Shown here: positions 29,227 to 38,503 of the stretch, one piece after another
How the letters are laid out: the number at the start of each line of letters is the position of its first letter
How positions within the stretch are numbered: the stretch's first letter is position 1
Origin: Pectobacterium polonicum
GTDB taxonomy: Bacteria; Pseudomonadota; Gammaproteobacteria; Enterobacterales; Enterobacteriaceae
DNA: 54,240 nt
Assembly (NCBI RefSeq): GCF_005497185.1
Contig: NZ_RJTN01000013.1
Span: forward strand, 58,288 to 112,527
Direction of reading: 5' to 3'
Position numbers and translations under genes: made by a program
Notes under the pieces: generated by a model
Told to the model about the DNA's origin: nothing
Seen by the model: the letters and a program-made list of their open reading frames with translations, nothing else
Database searches by the model: none

Positions 29227-29260
29227 GTGATCTACCGTGAAGCGTGATCAACCGTGAAAA
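29227..29260 (+). repeat. 17-base tandem repeat in aspS leader
   Basis: GTGATCTACCGTGAAGC is followed directly by GTGATCAACCGTGAAAA (period 17 bases), with two changes in the core. It ends 35 bases before the aspS start. Confidence 0.75.
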
Positions 29261-29295
29261 CGTGTGAGCTGGCGGATGAGTAAAAGGACATCGTG

Positions 29296-31092
29296 ATGCG
29301 TACTAATTATTGCGGGCAGTTGGATTCGTCCCATGTGGGCCAGGAAGTGACATTGTGCGGTTGGGTTAACCGCCGCCGCGATCTGGGTGGTTTGATTTTT
29401 ATTGATATGCGTGACCGTGAAGGGTTGGTTCAAGTGTTCTTTGACCCGGATCGTCAGGACGCATTTAAACTGGCATCCGAGTTGCGTAACGAGTTCTGCA
29501 TCCAACTTACCGGTGTGGTACGTGCACGTCCAGAAAGCCAAATCAACAAAGATATGGCGACGGGCGAAGTCGAGATTTTTGCCAATGCTCTGACGATCGT
29601 TAACCGTTCTGAGGCATTGCCGCTGGATTCCAACCAAACCAACACTGAAGAAGCGCGTCTCAAATTTCGCTATCTGGATTTACGCCGCCCTGAAATGGCG
29701 CAACGCCTGAAAACGCGTGCTCGTATCACCAGTTTTGTTCGCCGCTTTATGGACGATCACGGTTTTCTGGACATTGAAACCCCGATGTTGACGAAAGCGA
29801 CGCCGGAAGGCGCGCGTGACTATCTGGTGCCGAGCCGCGTACATAAAGGCAAATTTTATGCGCTGCCGCAGTCCCCACAGCTGTTCAAACAGCTGCTGAT
29901 GATGTCCGGTTTTGACCGCTACTATCAGGTAGTCAAATGCTTCCGTGACGAAGACCTACGCGCCGACAGACAGCCTGAATTTACCCAGATCGATGTGGAA
30001 ACCTCTTTCATGACTGCGCCGCAAGTGCGTGAAGTGATGGAGAAGCTGGTGCGTGAGCTGTGGCTGGATGTGAAAGGTGTCGATCTGGGCGATTTCCCGA
30101 TCATGACGTTCGCAGAAGCCATGCGTCGTTTTGGTTCCGATAAGCCCGATCTGCGCAACCCGCTGGAACTGGTTGACGTTGCCGACCTGGTTAAAAACAT
30201 CGACTTTAAAGTGTTCTCCGGCCCGGCAAACGACGCCAAAGGCCGCGTGGCTGCGATCCGCGTACCGGGCGGCGCACAGCTGAGCCGTAAGCAGATTGAT
30301 GAATACGGCAAGTTTATTGAAATCTACGGTGCGAAAGGCCTGGCCTACATCAAGGTCAACGAGCGCGCCAAGGGGCTGGAAGGCGTACAAAGCCCGGTAG
30401 CGAAATTCCTGAATGAAGACGTGCTGTCTGCATTGTTGGAACGCACTGCGGCGCAAGATGGCGACATTCTGTTCTTCGGCGCGGATAGCGCGAAAGTGGT
30501 GACCGATGCGCTGGGGGCGCTGCGCCTTAAACTGGGTCGCGATCTGAGCCTGACGAAAGACAACAGTTGGGAACCGCTGTGGGTGGTCGATTTCCCGATG
30601 TTTGAAGAAGATGGCGAAGGCGGTCTTGCTGCGATGCACCATCCGTTTACTGCGCCGCGCGACATGCTGCCTTCCGAATTGGCGGCTAACCCGGTTTCGG
30701 CGATCGCCAACGCGTATGACATGGTGATTAACGGTTATGAAGTGGGCGGCGGCTCCGTGCGTATTCACAGTGGTGAAATGCAGCAAACGGTGTTCGGTAT
30801 TCTGGGCATTACCGAGCAAGAACAGCGTGAGAAATTTGGCTTCCTGCTGGACGCGCTGAAATACGGTACACCGCCGCACGCGGGTCTGGCGTTTGGTCTT
30901 GACCGTCTGGTGATGTTGCTGACGGGCACCGATAACATTCGTGACGTTATCGCCTTCCCGAAAACGACGGCGGCGGCGTGTCTGATGACGGAAGCGCCAA
31001 GTTTCGCCAACCCGGCTTCGCTGGAAGAGCTTGCCATTGCGGTTGTTGTGAAAGGGAAAGCGGCTCAGGATGGAAAATCCGAGAACGAATAA
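29296..31092 (+). CDS. aspS: Aspartyl-tRNA synthetase
   Basis: This class IIb synthetase charges tRNA-Asp. It has the N-terminal OB-fold anticodon domain ([23 protein letters not shown], residues 16-38), the catalytic core with motif 2 [17 protein letters not shown] near residue 215 and motif 3 [13 protein letters not shown] near 530, and the bacterial GAD insertion in between (residues 290-420). The 598-residue product starts at ATG 29296. An in-frame GTG directly before it at 29293 is less likely, since E. coli starts at the equivalent MRT. nudB begins two bases after the stop, so they share an mRNA. Confidence 0.98.
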   Translation: MRTNYCGQLDSSHVGQEVTLCGWVNRRRDLGGLIFIDMRDREGLVQVFFDPDRQDAFKLASELRNEFCIQLTGVVRARPESQINKDMATGEVEIFANALTIVNRSEALPLDSNQTNTEEARLKFRYLDLRRPEMAQRLKTRARITSFVRRFMDDHGFLDIETPMLTKATPEGARDYLVPSRVHKGKFYALPQSPQLFKQLLMMSGFDRYYQVVKCFRDEDLRADRQPEFTQIDVETSFMTAPQVREVMEKLVRELWLDVKGVDLGDFPIMTFAEAMRRFGSDKPDLRNPLELVDVADLVKNIDFKVFSGPANDAKGRVAAIRVPGGAQLSRKQIDEYGKFIEIYGAKGLAYIKVNERAKGLEGVQSPVAKFLNEDVLSALLERTAAQDGDILFFGADSAKVVTDALGALRLKLGRDLSLTKDNSWEPLWVVDFPMFEEDGEGGLAAMHHPFTAPRDMLPSELAANPVSAIANAYDMVINGYEVGGGSVRIHSGEMQQTVFGILGITEQEQREKFGFLLDALKYGTPPHAGLAFGLDRLVMLLTGTDNIRDVIAFPKTTAAACLMTEAPSFANPASLEELAIAVVVKGKAAQDGKSENE

Positions 31093-31093
31093 G

Positions 31094-31537
31094 ATGGTAT
31101 ACAAGCGACCCGTTTCGGTTCTGGTGGTGATCTATGCCCGTGACACCGGGCGGGTGCTGATGTTGCAACGGCGTGACGATCCTGAATTCTGGCAATCCGT
31201 GACGGGGAGTATAGAAGAAGGGGAAAGTGCGCCGTATGCTGCACAGCGTGAAGTCAAAGAAGAAGTTAACATTGATATATCCGCGGAAGCGTTATCACTC
31301 TTTGACTGTCAGCGCTGTATTGAGTTTGAGCTATTTGCTCATTTGAGACGTCGCTATGCGCCGGGGGTCACGCACAATACCGAACACTGGTTTTGTCTGG
31401 CGTTACCTGCTGAGCGCGAGGTGCAATTATCCGAGCATCTTGCTTACCAGTGGCTGGATGTGCCCCATGCGGCGCAGTTGACCAAGTCCTGGAGCAACCG
31501 GCAGGCGATTGAGGAATTTGTTATTTATCCGGCCTGA
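31094..31537 (+). CDS. nudB: Dihydroneopterin triphosphate pyrophosphohydrolase
   Basis: This Nudix hydrolase removes pyrophosphate from dihydroneopterin triphosphate in folate synthesis. The Nudix box is visible ([21 protein letters not shown], residues 37-57), with the usual G(x5)E(x7)REUxEE pattern; the last Gly is Asn, as in other NudB proteins. I chose ATG 31094 (147 residues), two bases after the aspS stop. An alternative ATG at 31070, overlapping aspS, would add 8 residues. The product length is near the E. coli protein (150). It is translationally coupled to aspS. Confidence 0.95.
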   Translation: MVYKRPVSVLVVIYARDTGRVLMLQRRDDPEFWQSVTGSIEEGESAPYAAQREVKEEVNIDISAEALSLFDCQRCIEFELFAHLRRRYAPGVTHNTEHWFCLALPAEREVQLSEHLAYQWLDVPHAAQLTKSWSNRQAIEEFVIYPA

Positions 31538-31560
31538 ACAGGCTTTTTTCGGAGATTTTT

Positions 31561-32304
31561 ATGGCAGGTCATAGTAAGTGGGCTAACACAAAGCATCGTA
31601 AAGCAGCACAGGACGCCAAACGCGGTAAAATCTTTACCAAGATTATCCGCGAACTGGTAACCGCAGCCCGTTTGGGCGGTGGCGATCCGGGTTCTAACCC
31701 ACGTCTGCGCGCTGCGATCGATAAAGCACTGTCCAACAACATGACGCGCGATACGCTGAACCGCGCGATTGCCCGTGGTGTCGGCGGTGATGATGATGCC
31801 AACATGGAAACCATCATTTATGAAGGCTACGGCCCAGGTGGTACTGCTGTCATGGTGGAATGCCTGAGTGACAACCGCAACCGTACCGTTTCCGAAGTGC
31901 GCCATGCGTTTACCAAAACCGGCGGTAATCTGGGGACTGATGGTTCCGTTTCATACCTCTTCACCAAGAAAGGCGTCATTTCTTACGCGCCGGGTCTGGA
32001 TGAAGATGCGGTGATGGATGCGGCGCTGGAAGCCGGTGCTGATGATGTCGTGACGTATGACGACGGTGCGATTGACGTCTTCACGCCGTGGGAAACGTTC
32101 GGTGATGTGAAGGACGCATTAGACGCAGCTGGTCTGAAAGCAGAGTCGGCTGAAGTGTCGATGATTCCGTCTACCAAAGCGGATATGGATGCAGAAACGG
32201 CACCGAAATTGATGCGTCTGATCGACATGCTGGAAGACTGCGACGATGTTCAGGAGGTTTACCACAACGGTGAGATCTCCGATGAGGTGGCTGAACTGCT
32301 GTAA
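31561..32304 (+). CDS. yebC: YebC/TACO1 family protein
   Basis: This 247-residue cytoplasmic protein has the three-domain YebC/PmpR fold. Diagnostic blocks are [27 protein letters not shown] at the N-terminus, [15 protein letters not shown] near 39, [23 protein letters not shown] near 84 and [12 protein letters not shown] near 122. It was long called a transcriptional regulator; recent work on the family favours a ribosome-associated role in translation of proline-rich stretches. The ATG at 31561 follows CGGAGATTTTT. It sits between nudB and ruvC, as in E. coli, and may be part of that operon. Confidence 0.96.
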   Translation: MAGHSKWANTKHRKAAQDAKRGKIFTKIIRELVTAARLGGGDPGSNPRLRAAIDKALSNNMTRDTLNRAIARGVGGDDDANMETIIYEGYGPGGTAVMVECLSDNRNRTVSEVRHAFTKTGGNLGTDGSVSYLFTKKGVISYAPGLDEDAVMDAALEAGADDVVTYDDGAIDVFTPWETFGDVKDALDAAGLKAESAEVSMIPSTKADMDAETAPKLMRLIDMLEDCDDVQEVYHNGEISDEVAELL

Positions 32305-32384
32305 TGGCAGGTCGGTAATGCAACGTAGCAACAGCTATCCACACGGGCGAATCGGCGGAGCGGTATGATGATAATTGTAGCACT

Positions 32385-32906
32385 ATGACAATCATAGTCG
32401 GCATTGACCCCGGTTCGCGCGTGACGGGTTATGGCATTATCCGTCAGCAGGGGCGTCATCTGACGTATCTCGGCAGCGGCTGTATCCGTACCGTGGTTGA
32501 TGATATGCCCACACGGCTTAAGCTGATTTACGCGGGCGTCAGTGAAATCATTACGCAATTTCGCCCAGACTGTATGGCGATTGAGCAGGTTTTCATGGCG
32601 AAAAACCCGGATTCGGCCTTGAAGCTGGGGCAGGCGCGCGGTGTGGCTATCGTCGCCGGTGTGAATCAGGATTTACCCGTGTTTGAATACGCGGCGCGGT
32701 TGGTCAAGCAAACCGTGGTGGGAACGGGCGCGGCGGATAAAAAGCAGGTGCAGCACATGGTGCGCTCGCTGCTGAAACTGTCGGCCAGTCCGCAGGCAGA
32801 TGCCGCAGATGCCTTGGCGATTGCCATTACACATTGCCACTTTAACCAGAGCCTGCTGCGAACTGCGGCGGTGAAAGTTAACCCGCTGGCAGGACGACTG
32901 CGTTGA
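32385..32906 (+). CDS. ruvC: Holliday junction resolvase RuvC
   Basis: RuvC cuts four-way junctions symmetrically in recombination repair. The 173-residue product has the four acidic catalytic residues in place: Asp7 in [14 protein letters not shown], Glu66 in CMAIEQVF, and the Asp pair near 138 and 141 in ADAADALA. Length matches E. coli (173). The ATG at 32385 lies 80 bases after yebC. A terminator hairpin that is also the LexA box of ruvAB follows 7 bases after the stop. Confidence 0.98.
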   Translation: MTIIVGIDPGSRVTGYGIIRQQGRHLTYLGSGCIRTVVDDMPTRLKLIYAGVSEIITQFRPDCMAIEQVFMAKNPDSALKLGQARGVAIVAGVNQDLPVFEYAARLVKQTVVGTGAADKKQVQHMVRSLLKLSASPQADAADALAIAITHCHFNQSLLRTAAVKVNPLAGRLR

Positions 32907-32912
32907 AACAGG

Positions 32913-32939
32913 AGGCTGGATATTCATCCAGCCTTTTTT
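32913..32939 (+). terminator. ruvC terminator hairpin
   Basis: AGGCTGGAT pairs with ATCCAGCCT (9 bp) around ATTC, followed by TTTTTT. The hairpin is built from the LexA operator of the next operon (32916-32931). Confidence 0.88.
32916..32931 (+). promoter_or_regulatory. LexA (SOS) box upstream of ruvAB
   Basis: CTGGATATTCATCCAG has the CTG-N10-CAG form of LexA operators and nearly equals the E. coli ruvA box (CTGGATATCTATCCAG). A consensus -10 (TATACT at 32946-32951) follows at usable spacing, so SOS induction of ruvA and ruvB is predicted. Confidence 0.9.
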
Positions 32940-32943
32940 ATGT

Positions 32944-32968
32944 TATATACTCGTCATACTTCAAGCCA
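32944..32968 (+). repeat. Partial ERIC-like end
   Basis: TATATACTCGTCATACTTCAAG matches the first 20 or so bases of the ERIC copies at 25757 and 46503. The rest of the element is missing. It lies in the ruvA leader and overlaps the -10. Confidence 0.6.
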
Positions 32969-32997
32969 TTCATTCCCTACGTAAAAGGAAGCGCAAC

Positions 32998-33615
32998 GTG
33001 ATAGGTCGTCTCAGAGGCATTATTCTGGAAAAACAGCCACCGCAGGTGCTGATAGAAGCTAACGGTGTGGGTTATGAAGTCCATATGCCGATGACGTGCT
33101 TTTACGAGCTTCCTGAACTCAATCAGGAAGCGATTATTTTTACCCAGTTTGTGGTTCGCGAAGATGCGCAACTGCTGTACGGCTTTAATGATAAGCAGGA
33201 GAGGGCACTGTTCCGCGAGCTGATTAAAGTGAATGGCGTTGGGCCGAAGCTGGCGCTGGCGATTCTCTCTGGCATGTCGGCGACGCAGTTTGTCAGTGCG
33301 GTCGAGCGTGAAGAGATCGGTGCGTTGGTTAAACTCCCAGGCGTCGGTAAGAAAACGGCTGAACGCCTGGTGGTGGAAATGAAAGATCGCTTCAAGGGCT
33401 TGAGCGGCGATCTGTTTAATCCGGTCAGCGATATTCCGTTGGCATCGCCAGCTAGCACAGAAAGCCGTGCCAGCGATCCCGAATCGGAAGCGGCCGCGGC
33501 GCTGGTGGCGCTGGGCTATAAGCCGCAGGAAGCCAGCCGTATGATTTCCAAGATCGCGCGTCCTGATGCTGACTGTGAAACCCTGATCAGGGATGCACTG
33601 CGCGCAGCGCTGTGA
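32998..33615 (+). CDS. ruvA: Holliday junction-binding protein RuvA
   Basis: RuvA recognises four-way junctions and loads RuvB. The 205-residue product begins with a GTG ([18 protein letters not shown]), as in E. coli, with AAAGGAAG as ribosome site. It shows the N-terminal OB fold, the helix-hairpin-helix pair [13 protein letters not shown] near residue 80 and [19 protein letters not shown] near 115, and the C-terminal RuvB-binding domain ([21 protein letters not shown]). ruvB begins 7 bases after the stop, so the pair forms one SOS operon. Confidence 0.98.
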   Translation: MIGRLRGIILEKQPPQVLIEANGVGYEVHMPMTCFYELPELNQEAIIFTQFVVREDAQLLYGFNDKQERALFRELIKVNGVGPKLALAILSGMSATQFVSAVEREEIGALVKLPGVGKKTAERLVVEMKDRFKGLSGDLFNPVSDIPLASPASTESRASDPESEAAAALVALGYKPQEASRMISKIARPDADCETLIRDALRAAL

Positions 33616-33622
33616 GGTATTC

Positions 33623-34627
33623 ATGATAGAAGCCGATCGTTTAATTTCCGCTGACGCTATTCCCGAAGAAGAATTTCTCGACCGCGCAATGCGCCCTAAG
33701 CTGCTGAAAGAGTATGTGGGCCAGCCACAGGTGCGTGAGCAGATGGAAATTTTCATTCAAGCCGCTCGCAAACGTGGGGATGCGCTGGATCACCTGCTAA
33801 TTTTTGGTCCTCCTGGCTTGGGCAAAACGACGCTGGCGAATATTGTCGCCAATGAGATGGGCGTGAATATGCGCACCACGTCGGGCCCGGTGCTGGAAAA
33901 AGCGGGCGACCTTGCTGCGTTGTTGACCAATCTCGAACCGCATGATGTCTTGTTTATCGATGAAATTCATCGCTTGTCGCCTGTGGTGGAAGAAGTGCTG
34001 TATCCGGCGATGGAAGATTATCAACTGGATATCATGATCGGCGAGGGGCCAGCGGCCCGCTCAATTAAACTCGATTTACCTCCTTTCACGCTGATTGGCG
34101 CAACGACGCGTGCGGGGTCGTTAACCTCGCCGCTGCGCGATCGTTTTGGCATTGTGCAGCGTCTGGAATTTTATAATGTGGCGGATTTGCAGTATATCGT
34201 TGGCCGCAGCGCACAGTGCCTGGGGCTGGATCTGACACCGGAAGGTTCCCTTGAAGTGGCCCGTCGTGCGCGTGGCACGCCGCGTATTGCTAACCGGCTA
34301 TTGCGCCGGGTACGTGATTTCTCTGAGGTTAAATCGGAAGGTGCGATTACCGGAGCCGTAGCGACGCAGGCGTTGGATATGCTGGCGGTGGATACCGAAG
34401 GTTTTGACTACATGGATCGTAAGCTGCTGTTGGCGATCATCGATAAATTCATGGGCGGTCCTGTCGGGCTGGACAATTTGGCCGCAGCGATTGGCGAAGA
34501 GCGCGAAACTATCGAAGATGTATTGGAACCGTTTCTTATTCAACAAGGGTTTATTCAGCGTACACCGCGTGGTCGCATGGCGACGCAGCATGCCTATCGG
34601 CATTTTGGCTTAACGCGTGAAGAGTAG
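33623..34627 (+). CDS. ruvB: Holliday junction branch migration ATPase RuvB
   Basis: This AAA+ hexameric motor drives branch migration with RuvA. The 334-residue product has Walker [10 protein letters not shown] near residue 62, Walker B LFIDEIH near 110, the sensor ATTRAGSL near 158, the arginine finger region LRDRFG near 170 and the C-terminal winged helix ([16 protein letters not shown]). I chose ATG 33623 (MIEADRLIS), which follows GAGGTATTC, rather than upstream frames inside ruvA. A terminator follows at 34661. Confidence 0.98.
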   Translation: MIEADRLISADAIPEEEFLDRAMRPKLLKEYVGQPQVREQMEIFIQAARKRGDALDHLLIFGPPGLGKTTLANIVANEMGVNMRTTSGPVLEKAGDLAALLTNLEPHDVLFIDEIHRLSPVVEEVLYPAMEDYQLDIMIGEGPAARSIKLDLPPFTLIGATTRAGSLTSPLRDRFGIVQRLEFYNVADLQYIVGRSAQCLGLDLTPEGSLEVARRARGTPRIANRLLRRVRDFSEVKSEGAITGAVATQALDMLAVDTEGFDYMDRKLLLAIIDKFMGGPVGLDNLAAAIGEERETIEDVLEPFLIQQGFIQRTPRGRMATQHAYRHFGLTREE

Positions 34628-34660
34628 TATCGCCTGAGCATATTTTTCCACATCGACCCT

Positions 34661-34690
34661 ATTCAGGGAGGCCAAATGGTCTCCCTGAAT
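34661..34690. terminator. Bidirectional terminator between ruvB and porin
   Basis: ATTCAGGGAG pairs perfectly with CTCCCTGAAT around GCCAAATGGT. It ends beside the stop codon of the porin on the minus strand. T tail is short. Confidence 0.75.
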
Positions 34691-34698
34691 TTATCTGG

Positions 34699-36084
34699 TT
34701 AGAACCAGGCTTCCCACATTGCCCCAACGTTGAACGAATCAAGCTGCGTGTTGACGCCAGTCGTTGTCCGCGCGGTGTGTTTGTTATCCACTTCTCCGCC
34801 AGTCACATAGAAACGCAGCATCGGTCTGAACTCCGGTCCCATGGCGATCGAGACATTCTGGGAAAGCGTCAGTTTCCACCCTTTGTTATCACCGCCCTGA
34901 CCGTAATCTACGTGTTGATAGCCCGCTTCAAGCCAGGTGGAATGCACATCATTCCAGAAATACATTGGGCGAACGATAGCATTGTAGTTGCGACGGTCGT
35001 CCTGACTGGCAGAGTCATTCGAGTAGTCGTGATAGGCCAACAGATAGTCGACCTGCGTTTGCGGTGTGAATTTGTATTTACCTTCAAAGCTGGCATAGAA
35101 GGTCTTCAGATTATCCGTTTTGTTGTAAACGCTGTTGTCCGCATTATTTGAATAGCGGGTAATAAACTGATTGAGGCTGTTTTTCCCCGTATGGCTCAGG
35201 ACCGCGCCGCCTTGCCAGGCTTTCAGACGTGCATCGCTATCCACTGCTTTCGAGTCAAAACCGTAGTTAGCGTACAGCGCAAGATCCAACGGCCCCAGTT
35301 TGATGCCGTGTACTTTGGAGGTCAGGGCGTAATTGCCTTTATCGCCCGTGCCGGAGCCACCGGTACAGCTGATGCGTGAGGGGTTCGCATTATTGGCTAA
35401 CACTTGGGGGTTACAGGATTCCACGGCACCGACGGCCGCCACATCGAATTGAATACCACCGAGTTCAAAATTCTTTATCCCCGCGCCCTGGCCGTCGTGG
35501 TTCATCCAGAAGTAGTCGTTGATGCCTTGCTGTGGACGCTGGTGGAAATCACGACCGGCCCAAAGGTAGGCATTTGGCTGAGAAGCAAAAAGGTTGGTGA
35601 CGCCTGCATAGGCTTTTTTCAGGTTAACTTCATCGCCCCAGTGGTCGATCATCACGACGACATCCCAGATTGCGCCGTTGTTACTTTTGAAAGCCTTGGA
35701 AAGCTGAAATTCACCGCCGTTGCCTTCGTTGCCTAGACGACCCAGCGCGGAACCACCGTTGTAAGAACCATCAACCGCAACATACTTCTGGTCACCGCTC
35801 TGGAATTGCGCGCCGTAACGTGCATAGCCAGTGAATTCGACACCATAAGGTATCGCCATGTCAGGGGTTTTTGGAGCCTCAGGTGTCGTCAGCGGATCGA
35901 CCTGTTTGCTGGCAATCGCGTCTAACTTAGCCTGACGCTCTGCCAGCGCTTTTTCCACTGCCTGAGCAACAATTCGGTCTAATTGTTCCTGAGTAATCGT
36001 TTCTTGTGCGAGTGCGGAACCGGAGCAAAGGGCGGCCAGCACTGCCAGCGTAACGGGGAGTTTTTTGCAATTTTTCATCGTCAT
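34699..36084 (-). CDS. LamB/ScrY-type sugar porin
   Basis: This 461-residue outer-membrane porin has a signal peptide (MKNCKKLPVTLAVLAALCSGSALA, cleavage after ALA) and a maltoporin-family barrel. A helical, charged N-terminal segment (QEQLDRIVAQAVEKALAERQAKLD, near residue 32-56) resembles the ScrY-type coiled coil. Mature features are GYARYGAQF near 92, WAGRDFHQRPQQGINDYFW near 175 and a C-terminal Trp-Glu-Ala-Trp-Phe ending with the Phe required for barrel assembly. It is close to BglH (aromatic beta-glucoside porin) in organisation. It is followed upstream on the same strand by PTS IIA and IIC genes, so it is likely to import a beta-glucoside or oligosaccharide. Substrate is inferred only. 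Confidence 0.9.
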   Translation of the reverse strand: MTMKNCKKLPVTLAVLAALCSGSALAQETITQEQLDRIVAQAVEKALAERQAKLDAIASKQVDPLTTPEAPKTPDMAIPYGVEFTGYARYGAQFQSGDQKYVAVDGSYNGGSALGRLGNEGNGGEFQLSKAFKSNNGAIWDVVVMIDHWGDEVNLKKAYAGVTNLFASQPNAYLWAGRDFHQRPQQGINDYFWMNHDGQGAGIKNFELGGIQFDVAAVGAVESCNPQVLANNANPSRISCTGGSGTGDKGNYALTSKVHGIKLGPLDLALYANYGFDSKAVDSDARLKAWQGGAVLSHTGKNSLNQFITRYSNNADNSVYNKTDNLKTFYASFEGKYKFTPQTQVDYLLAYHDYSNDSASQDDRRNYNAIVRPMYFWNDVHSTWLEAGYQHVDYGQGGDNKGWKLTLSQNVSIAMGPEFRPMLRFYVTGGEVDNKHTARTTTGVNTQLDSFNVGAMWEAWF

Positions 36085-36244
36085 CTCAATTCGGTAAGTT
36101 ATTTTCAGACAATAACCATCCCGCTCTGATTGTCGTGAATAATGACACGGCGCTCAGAACAAGGTGATTGTTATTTTTTAAACGGGTATGGCGTAATTAA
36201 ATAACTGACGTAATCGACCCTCCTTATAAGGGTATTAAAATGAA

Positions 36245-36550
36245 CTATTGCCGCTGATATAGATGAATAATCTCTTCCGATAATTCGCGGGCGAGCAGTG
36301 ATGTCATTAAATGGTCTTGAGCATGAACCATAATTAATGTCATCGGCTGTCTGGCTTCTCCCGCATCCTGTTCGATCAGTTGGGTCTGCATATGGTGCGC
36401 TTTGCGCGCGTAACCATCTGCTTCCTTCAACAGATTTTTGGCTTCATCAATGTTACCTTTACGCGCAGCGTGTAGCGCCTCAAAACACAGACTGCGTGAC
36501 TGTCCCGCATTGACGATAATTTCCATTACTGCATCTTCTAATGTAATCAT
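36245..36550 (-). CDS. PTS IIA component, lactose/cellobiose family
   Basis: This 101-residue helical cytoplasmic protein accepts phosphate from HPr and passes it to an IIB domain. The active-site region VHAQDHLMTS contains the phosphorylated His at 76 and the Asp at 79, aligned with His89 of E. coli ChbA. MEIIVNAGQSRSLCFEAL near residue 9 is also typical. Two adjacent ATGs (36553 and 36550) exist; I favour the second because AGG stands 7 bases before it. The gene is 163 bases after the IIC gene and 160 before the porin on the same strand. A cognate IIB is not nearby. Confidence 0.9.
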   Translation of the reverse strand: MITLEDAVMEIIVNAGQSRSLCFEALHAARKGNIDEAKNLLKEADGYARKAHHMQTQLIEQDAGEARQPMTLIMVHAQDHLMTSLLARELSEEIIHLYQRQ

Positions 36551-36716
36551 CATATGACCTATTTTTATGTGAACGAATATTCGCAGCACGTATTTTCTAT
36601 GCCGCGTTCTTGAATGTCGTCCGGGTCGATGAAAGTGAATAATAAAAATATCCCGACCCTAAACGCTTTATTTTCTTTCTTCTATTTAATATCTATCGCT
36701 GTTTTTATTAATCCCA

Positions 36717-38045
36717 TTAATTACTGCTCACTGTTTTCGTCAGCGAAATATCGCCCTGTATTTTTTGTTCCTCAGTTTTCATTAGCGTACGTTCATAGGC
36801 ACGCAGGAACGGTAAATACATTAGCGCGGAAAACACCATACACAGCAGGCACATGATCAGCGGGCTGAAACTCCAGTTTGCTGCCCACGATGCGCCAATG
36901 GGAGCCGGTGTCGTCCATGGTGTGAGCGATACGACCTGTGCCAGCCAGCCCATTTTGGTTGCTGTGTACGCCAGTACGGCATTGATCATCGGAACGAAGA
37001 CGAAAGGGAGAAACAGCATCGGGTTCATGATGATCGGCGCGCCGAACATGATCGGCTCGTTGATGTTAAAGAAACTGGGTACAACACCCATTCTGCCGAT
37101 GGTGCGCAAGTGCGTGACTTTGCTGCGTAACAGCAGAAATGCCAAGGGCAACGTTGAGCCGACACCACCAATTAACAGATAGTGATCCCAAAATCCTTGT
37201 AAATAGATATGTGGCAGTACTTCACCAGCCGCCAGCGCGGCCTGATTCACGGCCAGGTTAGTCATCCAGAATGGATTCATGATGCCCGTGACAATCAGCG
37301 AACCGTGGATACCCGAAAACCAGAAAAGCTGGCACAGCAGCACGGACAGCAGAATAGCGGGCAGAGAATCTGAGGCGGAAACCAGCGGTGCCAGCAGGTG
37401 CATAATCGCTTCGGGAATGATCATGCCTGTTTGCGCCTCAACGAAGAGGTTAAGTGGGTGCAGTGTGGCGACAATCACTAACACAGGAATGAGAATTTCA
37501 AATGAACGGGCGACTCCCGTTGGCACCTCTTTCGGCAGGCGAATCGTAATGTTGTGCTGTTTCAGAGCGGCATAAACGCGAATGGCATAGATAGACGTAA
37601 GTAAGGCGGTAAAGATGCCTTGCCCTGACAGATACTCGGTAGATATTTTGTCATCTGCATAAGGTGCCGCGACGAGCAGGAAAGCCATAAATGCCAACAG
37701 GCCAGACATCACGGAATCGAGTTGAAGCTGTCGTCCCAGACTGGCTCCCACGCCCACGGAGATGAAAAATGTCATCATGCCCATGCTCAACTCGAAAGGC
37801 AGCATCAATTGCTCGCGATAGGTGATAGAAAAGTCCAACCAGACGCGTGCAAATCCGACGCTGGTATTGGCGGAGAAAGGGGGAAAAATAAACACCAACA
37901 TAAACGAGCCGATGATCATAAAGGGGAGTGCTGCGGTAAAGCCATCGCGGATAGCGATCACATACTTTTGTTGCCCTAAACGCCCAGCCAGTGGGGTAAT
38001 CGATTGTTCGATAGCGGCAATCATTGATTGATATAAGGAACTCAT
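36717..38045 (-). CDS. PTS IIC component, cellobiose/lactose family (CelB/ChbC type)
   Basis: This 442-residue integral membrane transporter has about ten helices and moves and phosphorylates beta-linked disaccharides with IIA and IIB partners. Family blocks are IRDGFTAALPFMIIGSFMLV near residue 32, FWFSGIHGSLIVTGIMNPFW near 240, the conserved FFNINEPIMFGAPIIMNPMLFLPFV near 328-352, and LTPWTTPAPIGA near 380. The conserved Glu and Pro of NINEP are intact. Start at 38045 has weak upstream GGAACTC. No IIB domain is fused to its C-terminus or present in the operon. Divergent from the LacI regulator across a 458-bp region with operators. Confidence 0.92.
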   Translation of the reverse strand: MSSLYQSMIAAIEQSITPLAGRLGQQKYVIAIRDGFTAALPFMIIGSFMLVFIFPPFSANTSVGFARVWLDFSITYREQLMLPFELSMGMMTFFISVGVGASLGRQLQLDSVMSGLLAFMAFLLVAAPYADDKISTEYLSGQGIFTALLTSIYAIRVYAALKQHNITIRLPKEVPTGVARSFEILIPVLVIVATLHPLNLFVEAQTGMIIPEAIMHLLAPLVSASDSLPAILLSVLLCQLFWFSGIHGSLIVTGIMNPFWMTNLAVNQAALAAGEVLPHIYLQGFWDHYLLIGGVGSTLPLAFLLLRSKVTHLRTIGRMGVVPSFFNINEPIMFGAPIIMNPMLFLPFVFVPMINAVLAYTATKMGWLAQVVSLTPWTTPAPIGASWAANWSFSPLIMCLLCMVFSALMYLPFLRAYERTLMKTEEQKIQGDISLTKTVSSN

Positions 38046-38269
38046 ATGAACACCTTTTTATGTATCGCCGTGACGGCGATAGATCATCATCAAGTACGTT
38101 ATCGCTACATTACATCTCATAACCCATTGTATTAACAGGCCTGGTGGTAATGTCGCGTGTTGCAACCTTTTATGAACATAGGCTTATACCGTTATGCTTC
38201 TTCCGCAACGGATCGCATTTTTCTCTAAGCAGAATGTAAAAAGTTATTGCCAGGATGATTGGATATCAT

Positions 38270-38287
38270 ATGGAAACCGTTTTCCAT
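38270..38287. promoter_or_regulatory. LacI-type operator
   Basis: ATGGAAACCGTTTTCCAT is a near-perfect 18-base palindrome with central CG, the form bound by LacI-family proteins. It is 225 bp upstream of the IIC start and 217 bp before the regulator. Confidence 0.8.
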
Positions 38288-38303
38288 GCAAAGAAAAGAG
38301 AAC

Positions 38304-38319
38304 TGTGATGCCCGTCAAT
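38304..38319 (+). promoter_or_regulatory. Candidate CRP site
   Basis: TGTGATGCCCGTCAAT has one perfect TGTGA half and 6-base spacer and a partial second half, compared with TGTGA-N6-TCACA. Confidence 0.4.
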
Positions 38320-38392
38320 GTGTGACGATTTCCTGCGGTATTAATTAGATTTACATCACATCTTAGTGGCTGAAATGTCTATTGGCTGTTAA

Positions 38393-38411
38393 ATGGATAA
38401 TCGGTTTCCAT
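38393..38411. promoter_or_regulatory. Second imperfect operator with adjacent half site
   Basis: ATGGATAATCGGTTTCCAT is an imperfect 19-base palindrome sharing the GGTTTCCAT half of the first operator. It is followed by ATGGAAACGGTTATAC at 38417, another half. It lies about 90 bases before the regulator start. Confidence 0.55.
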
Positions 38412-38503
38412 GCTGAATGGAAACGGTTATACTGCAAGGCAATATAATTTAGGGTCAGTGCACAGATTTCGAGTCGGATTTAGCGTTCTCCAGGGGCAAA
38501 ATG

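Larger units (their letters stand above)
28799..29295. other. Gap between EAL-HDOD gene and aspS
   Basis: 497 bases with the divergent promoters. It contains an AT-rich section (28840-28910), the aspS promoter (29125-29153) and a 17-base tandem repeat in the aspS leader (29227-29260). I found no trace of yecD, present at this site in E. coli. Confidence 0.6.
38046..38503. promoter_or_regulatory. Divergent control region of PTS operon and LacI gene
   Basis: 458 bases without a gene. It contains an 18-base operator-like palindrome (38270), a CRP-like site (38304), a second imperfect operator (38393) and a downstream half site (38417). Confidence 0.7.

Noticed and set aside
29956..31104. Long (382 codon) antisense frame opposite aspS
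   Set aside because: Codon-mirror artefact of a conserved GC-rich gene; aspS on the plus strand is certain.
32948..32969. LexA site overlapping ERIC end as a second SOS box
   Set aside because: Only one CTG-N10-CAG is present (32916-32931); the ERIC end has no such pattern.
32977..33756. Long antisense frame opposite ruvA/ruvB
   Set aside because: Same mirror effect; the translated sequence has no domain pattern and no ribosome site.
38281..38330. KdgR box within the PTS operator region
   Set aside because: The GGAAAC/TTTCC palindrome has a central CG, typical of LacI operators rather than KdgR.
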